Positions 58,421 to 64,000 of a stretch of DNA of 64,000 nt are shown one piece after another. How positions within the stretch are numbered: position 1 is the first letter of the stretch; every line of letters starts with the position of its first letter. The DNA is from Diadophis punctatus similis (Eukaryota > Chordata > Lepidosauria > Squamata > Dipsadidae), in the NCBI GenBank assembly GCA_023053685.1, contig JALIGW010000001.1:157291047-157355046 (forward strand). Direction: 5' to 3'. The notes below the pieces were generated by a model. That model was not told where the DNA came from, searched no databases, and saw only the letters and a list, made by a program, of their open reading frames with translations. Both the position numbers and the translations under genes were made by a program.

Positions 58421-60186
58421 AACTGTTTTATTCTAATACTCTGGAAGGTTTCAGTGAACTCCATTATTTTCACTCACTATTTGCTTGAATAATTTAGGCA
58501 AGAAAGCTAAATTATACATAAAGTGTACAGTTAGAAGAAAAAGTTCATGCATAGCCCAGGGCTATAGCCATCCCCTAATGATGTCTGTATTCAGTGGAAA
58601 AGAACTCGTTAGACTGAGAGTAATTTTCTGAGGGTTTAAATTTTTCTCTCTCTTAAAGCAGTAATGTTCCTAGGTTACAAATTGTACAAATAATACTATG
58701 CCGCAAGTAAATAAATAAATAATGGCCCAACGCAAACTCAAAGAAAAAAGGATGGCGAGAAGGAAAAGAAGACGTGGAAGGATTTTTACCATCGCTCCGT
58801 TCATATTAAATGCAAGTTAATTTGTCCTGTTGCCCCTTTGCAAAGATTTGATTAAATGGGTAGAGATGAATTTTGGATAATAACCAGAAGTCCACAATGA
58901 GTGAAAACTAGGCACAGTGAAAGGTTTTCAGAACCTTGTTGTAAAAAAAACACTGACCTCCCAACTCAGTATAGAGTTAGGATTTTCAAGTGAATAGCTG
59001 CAGTTTATACATTCTTGTATGTAAGTGGCAATTCATACCATTTAATATTTATTGCCTGATTTACTTAGGTTTGTTGCCAACTTTTTAAGGTTGGCAATAT
59101 CCATTTCTCCAAGTGAATTACAACCCACCCACCCCGCTTTGTTTTGCAGTAGATTCTTCTTCCCTGGTTTTAACTCTCTTTTTGGGATTCAGCAATGTAT
59201 AGGGTAAAGTTACCTCAGAAACATATGCGCTAATAGGCAATTTCAGCTGACCACCCTTTATTTCACCCACATCTGACTCCAGTGTAAAATGCAGGTATTC
59301 TGATTTGCAATGGATCCAGTTGTTCTCAGGGCAATGGATCCAGGACCTCCCAGGGCACATAGTAACCCAAATAAAGAGAGTAAGGATGACGTTGATAGGA
59401 ATTCTGCCTGTTCTTTGGTTTGCAATGGAAGTTCCCCATGTATGGTAACAATGGGAAACAGACAGACAGATTGTACTACATTGCAACTGCCAAGTCTCTG
59501 GCTACAACTTCATCTGATTATGGGAGGAGGGTCTCATTTAGTTCAGAGCACATATTTGTACCCATGTTTATGTTTATATCATAACTGTTATCTTGTACAC
59601 GTGTTGACTAAATAAATAAATAAATAAATAAACTATTTTTAATATCCCTACCTCAGTCTTCCCAGTCTGATGTCTTTGCATATGTGCTGAGTTTGTAACT
59701 TTCAACTTTTCCATCCCACATTATTTGGAAATTCTAGGAGCTGCACTCATGTTGGGAGGATGTTAGTTTAGGAAATGCAGGTCCACATGAATGCGATAAA
59801 ATGGAAGGTATTAGGCAATCGATGTAGTCCTCCTCTTCCCATTCTAGAGGAATAAGGTCATATTTCCACAAAGGGAAATAATAGAAAGCTCCTTCAGGCA
59901 AAAGTGCATTGCTTGTGATAATAAGGCTGAGAATTTAAAATCCCTATTCAGACAAATTCACACAGTAGCTGCAATCTTCCAAGTTTCCAAGTTTCCTATT
60001 CAGTCAGAAAAAAAATGTAGTGACCAGTGGCCTCCAGATGTTGTTAAACGATCAAATCCCATCATCTTCAACTGGGATGGCCAGTGAAATAGAGGGGTAT
60101 TTAGATCGCCCATCAGTGGTATAGATCCATATCCAAGCTTTCCTCAATCTAGTGATTTCCAGCTACATTGTACCACAATTGCAAGA
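58421..60186. other. No assigned feature
   Basis: (AAAT)n at about 59607-59634. CCTCCAGATGTTGTTAAACG near 60030 is a weak trace of a squamate DNA element. The 122-codon minus frame at 59118-59486 has no recognisable domain. Confidence 0.4.
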
Positions 60187-60700
60187 ATAAGTGTCCCAAA
60201 TGCCTGAGAAGTCTTACGCAACCAGACTTGAAATCCTGGGCTTAGAAAGCTTAGAACTACGTCGTCTTAGGCACGACCTAAGCATAGCTCATAAAATTCA
60301 GTATCTGTTACAACATCCTTCCTGTCAATGACTACTTCAGTTTCAACCACAACAATACACAAGCACACAACAGATACAAACTCGAAGTGAACCGCTCCAA
60401 ACTTGACTGTAGAAAATACGACTTTAGCAACAGAGTGGTAAATGCCTGGAACTCACTACCTGATTCTGTGGTTTCGTCACCAAACCCCCAAAACTTTACC
60501 CTAAGACTATCCACTGTTGACCTCACCCGATTCCTAAGATGTCAATAAGGGGCGTGCATAAGCGCACCAGCGTGCCTACCATCCCTGTCCTAATGTTCCC
60601 TCTGATCAGTACCCACCTTATGTAGATAAACAATGTTATATCTATGTATATTACCAATACGTACTTGACAAAATAAATAAAATAAAATAAAATAAAGTCA
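60187..60700 (+). pseudogene. CR1-clade LINE (L3-like), ORF2 C-terminus and 3' UTR
   Basis: The plus strand encodes SYATRLEILGLESLELRRLR then HDLSIAHKIQYLLQ, and after frameshifts KYDFSNRVVNAWNSLPDSVV-like sequence, the end of ORF2 in CR1-clade LINEs. The 3' UTR includes GGGGCGTGCATAAGCGCACC and ends with GACAAAATAAATAAAATAAAA. 5'-truncated. Confidence 0.75.
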
Positions 60701-61213
60701 TAATGTTGGGGAAGGTTGCGATTCTTACCCAATCTCTCACTGATTCAGTGAGACACCTCTCAAAATAGGCATAGAAAATATTGAGCACTTGCAGATAAAT
60801 CTCACCTACAAGTATTCCTTCCAGCAGTCTGCGAGTAAAGGAGAAGCAAATGATGTTGTTCCACTCCATTTCCAATTCCCTTTTCTTTCAAATGTTATAA
60901 GCAATGAGAGACAATTATCTCAAGCCATTTCTGGAGCTGGTATAATTTCATGTGGGATCCTTGGGTACCCCTGGCTGGGCTTGGCAATCCAGTACACCCC
61001 CATTGCTTTTTTTCTTACATAGGTTTCTCTGGGGAAAAAATAGGCTTATGAGTGCAAGTTTAAGATCAGAGGGGGAAATGTGAAATACCCCATAATTTCC
61101 TGTGATTTTTTTTTCAAAGGCCATAGGACTGTAGGGACTGCAAATAGGGACTGCCAAGGACTGCAAATAGAGACCATTTTTTTGCAGAAATTATTACTTT
61201 GAGACTCAAACAT
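60701..61213. other. No recognisable feature
   Basis: About 0.5 kb, no repeat family or gene recognised. Confidence 0.4.
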
Positions 61214-61352
61214 TGGGATGGGGTAGGGGAAGGGAAGGGGAGGGAAGGGGAGGGGGAGGAGAAGGGGGAAAGGGAAGGGAAGCAATGGAGAAGGTAACGG
61301 GAAGGGAAATGAAGGAAAAGGAAGGGAAGGGATGGGAAAGGGAAAGGGAAGA
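61214..61352 (+). repeat. Imperfect purine tract (GGGAA)n
   Basis: G/A-rich with many GGG and GGGG runs and few pyrimidines; potential G-quadruplex-forming on the plus strand. Confidence 0.9.
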
Positions 61353-61861
61353 TTGCTCAATTGGAAAAAAATCCATTATTTACTTCTCATAGTGACAGTT
61401 TTCTTCCCAAGGAAACTCAAACAACCAAACTCCTTGAGGGAAGTGGGCATGAAACAGGAAACACCAATAAAAATAAATAAATAATTTTTTCTTCTATAAA
61501 GGCAACCAAAACTGCATCAACCCTGCAGAAGGCAAAGTTGTCCCTTATTATCAAGAAATACTGTTGATAATAATACTGCATTCCCAATACTGTTACTATA
61601 GTGGGGACTTAAATAATTAACTACCATAGGCTGATACAATATGGGACCGTATGAAGTGAAGACAGTGTACCAGCCACATCTATTTGTTGCTCTGGTTTTA
61701 TTGTTAATATAGAGCTGCACAATGAAGACAGTTGGAACTGTAGAGTTGGTTGCAGCCCATAACTGCTTGGCTGCATTTGACTTTGTTGCAGCTACAATCT
61801 ACAGGAAACTGGAATGGAATGGATGGAATGGAATCTTTATTGATTTGGTCATTTGTTCATG
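61353..61861. other. No recognisable feature
   Basis: Short (AAAT)n near 61470-61484; GGAATGGA-rich bit near 61810. Nothing else. Confidence 0.4.
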
Positions 61862-62124
61862 TCAACATATTTATTTATTTTATTTATTTATTAGTGAGAT
61901 TTATTTACATAGTGCAAGCACTCTCTAAGCGGTTTACACCATTAAGCAATGTATATATTTACATTGCCCCCAACAATCTGGGTCCTCATTTTACCTACCT
62001 CTGAAGGATGGAAGGCTGAGTCAACCCTGAGCCGGTGAGATTTGCACAGCTGAACTCAAATGATCACAGTCAGCTAAAGTAGCCTGCAGTACTGCTCTCT
62101 AACCGCTGCCCCACCTCAGCTCTT
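61862..62124 (-). mobile_element. MIR-like tRNA-derived SINE, AAAT-tail subtype
   Basis: Antisense copy with ATTT-rich tail (61862-61892), the AGCAATGTATATATTTACAT module, GGAAGGCTGAGTCAACCCTG body and CGCTGCCCCACCTCAGCTC head. Same subtype as 4727. Confidence 0.9.
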
Positions 62125-62220
62125 ACCTAATCAGACTAATACAATCAAACTAATACAATCAAACTAATACAAATATACAAATACTTTAGAAAACAAGAAA
62201 TGGTCTGGGGAATAACCTTC
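62125..62220. repeat. Short decanucleotide repeat
   Basis: CAAACTAATA-like units repeat three to four times at about 62137-62172. Confidence 0.7.
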
Positions 62221-62626
<406 letters not shown>

Positions 62627-62684
62627 TTCTGATCAGGCTTCCTTAATGTGATTAATAAGAATGTTCTTCAATATACTTAATGTT

Positions 62685-63110
62685 GCATATTTTGACTGCT
62701 GCTAGATTGGCTTTTGCACAAAAATGGAAGAACAAAGAAACCCCCTCAGAGGAAGAGATATTACATAAAATACTGTCTGTGTTGAAATGGACAGGCTTAC
62801 GATGGAATTGAAAGATAAGAATGAATCGGAATACTTTGAAATCTGGGTTAAACTGTACCACTGGTGGGAATCGAGGAGGACTGTTGGGATTATGAATCAG
62901 TGACAAGTTGGAAATGTATATATTCTTATGTTAGCAAATAAGAAAAAATGGATTTAGTATTGTATGTAAAGTTTGTATATATTTATATAGAGATAAAGAA
63001 TTGTATTTATGAGACGGAATAACTTGACGGAAATGCTTAAACTGGAATGTTACGTCATGTCCAATGTTTTTCTTTTTTAATTGTATTATAAACAAAAAAC
63101 TTTTTTCAAA
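62685..63110 (+). pseudogene. L1 LINE ORF2 C-terminus and 3' UTR
   Basis: Plus strand encodes AARLAFAQKWKNKETPSEEE, then in another frame EMDRLTMELKDKNESEYFEI, the last part of L1 ORF2, with a frameshift between. A 3' UTR of about 230 bp ends near TATAAACAAAAAACTTTT. Lineage differs from the copies at 3385 and 26430. Confidence 0.8.
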
Positions 63111-64000
63111 ATAAGAATGTTCTTAACAGGCAGTTCATTTGGTGATATTTCTGTGGCCGATTGTCCAATATATAAAATTTTACATTTTCAAATACTTGAG
63201 AATAGTCTGTCCCATTTGTTTAAAAGCTGTTACTTTGTTCAGCAGTTTTATGTTAATGTGAATAAAGGTATAATCACATGCACAATTTCATACAGTATTG
63301 TATTGAAATCAAGTATTCCTATGACACTAATATAATGCACCCAAATAAAACAGGCAATTGAAATTAGAAATATGTTTAATATCCTGTTAGGCATTTAGAT
63401 GTTTCCTACTTCTTGCCTGGGCTATTCTTAAATATGCATAAGAGCAAAGAAATAGATAGGACATTGTGTAATACCTCTGCCATTCTTGGTATAAAAAGCA
63501 TGTAGAATTGAAAGTTACTTGTTACTAACATTTTGTCCCTGAATTTTTATGTTGTATATATTCTAGATACACTCTGCATATGCAAATATTGGCTAAAGTT
63601 AGATAATTATAGCAACATTTGACATGCAGTGATACTTTGAATTGTTTTTAATATATGATGGTAGACATTAATTCACAGGTGGTGTCTGACTCTGTCTTCT
63701 AACGAACCTGGAGGAGCATTTAATTTTTATTGGTTGCTATGCAATAATAGCCATCTGTTTTCATCAGGAGCTGAGAGCTGTAGCCGAGTCAGCATTTGGC
63801 TGGAAAAAGAAGTGAAGTTTGGAATCTGACAACACAGTGACCAAGGTCCATTTTGTTTTGTTTTGTTTTGCTTTGCTTAACAAACTACAGAACGCCATTT
63901 GCATCTTGATTGTTTCAAGTGATATGCAACTTCAGAAGGATTAACATATGGAAGAGTTGGCATCTGTCCTGGGAAAATCTTTTGACTTTCAAAGTGGATC
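63111..64000. other. No recognisable feature
   Basis: TTTTG repeat at about 63852-63871. 63680-63830 is repeat-poor and less AT-rich; listed in the findings as a candidate conserved element. Window ends inside unassigned sequence. Confidence 0.4.

Noticed and set aside
59118..59486. 122-codon minus-strand frame, considered as a retroviral relic
   Set aside because: No protease, polymerase or envelope motif and no LTR found nearby.

Overview
The window looks like vertebrate nuclear DNA from a squamate reptile, most probably a snake. Three things point there: a Sauria-type SINE with a Bov-B-like 3' end, CR1/L3 LINE 3' ends terminating in ATTCT repeats that match the snake 'Snake1' type known for seeding (AATAG)n microsatellites, and many short non-autonomous hAT transposons in an AT-rich, microsatellite-rich background. 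Family names are recalled from general knowledge; no database was searched.

I find no host protein-coding exon that I can support. The window reads as intergenic or intronic DNA. Longer open frames are microsatellite translations, transposon interiors, or decayed retroelement ORFs. Recognisable coding relics are: the GIY-YIG endonuclease end of a Penelope-like element (about 590-1197), C-terminal pieces of L1, CR1, L3, L2 and R4/Dong-like LINE reverse transcriptase proteins, and an intact 167-codon L1-type ORF1 (34699-35202).

Layout. 0-6 kb: MITE fragment, Penelope relic, a 349-bp purine tract, three MIR-like tRNA SINEs, an L1 tail, and a (TG)n(TA)n(CA)n palindrome. 6-13 kb: hAT elements, L3 and CR1 tails, composite ATT/GTT/ATC repeats, two CR1 pieces. 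13-21 kb: mostly unannotatable sequence with one R4-like relic. 21-29 kb: L2/L3 5'-to-5' junction, hAT elements, a second Penelope tail split by a hAT, a CORE-SINE, an L1 relic. 29-39 kb: a long hairpin, the Sauria SINE, CR1 tails, a complete ORF1-only L1-type element with a 14-bp target duplication, hAT, L3. 39-55 kb: dense CpG-rich hAT elements, SINEs, microsatellites. 55-64 kb: hAT, a 1.4-kb-span inverted duplication, LINE tails, two SINEs with ATTT tails.

The most distinctive signal is the hAT population: sixteen delimited elements in at least five terminal-repeat groups, fourteen with 8-bp target duplications that are perfect or have one mismatch, several of them CpG-rich and carrying ETS-, NRF1- and KLF-like motifs, one (54641-55176) built around a near-perfect palindrome with 133-bp arms. 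The ORF1-only element at 33651-35648 and the inverted duplication at 57036/58420 are the other items worth checking first.
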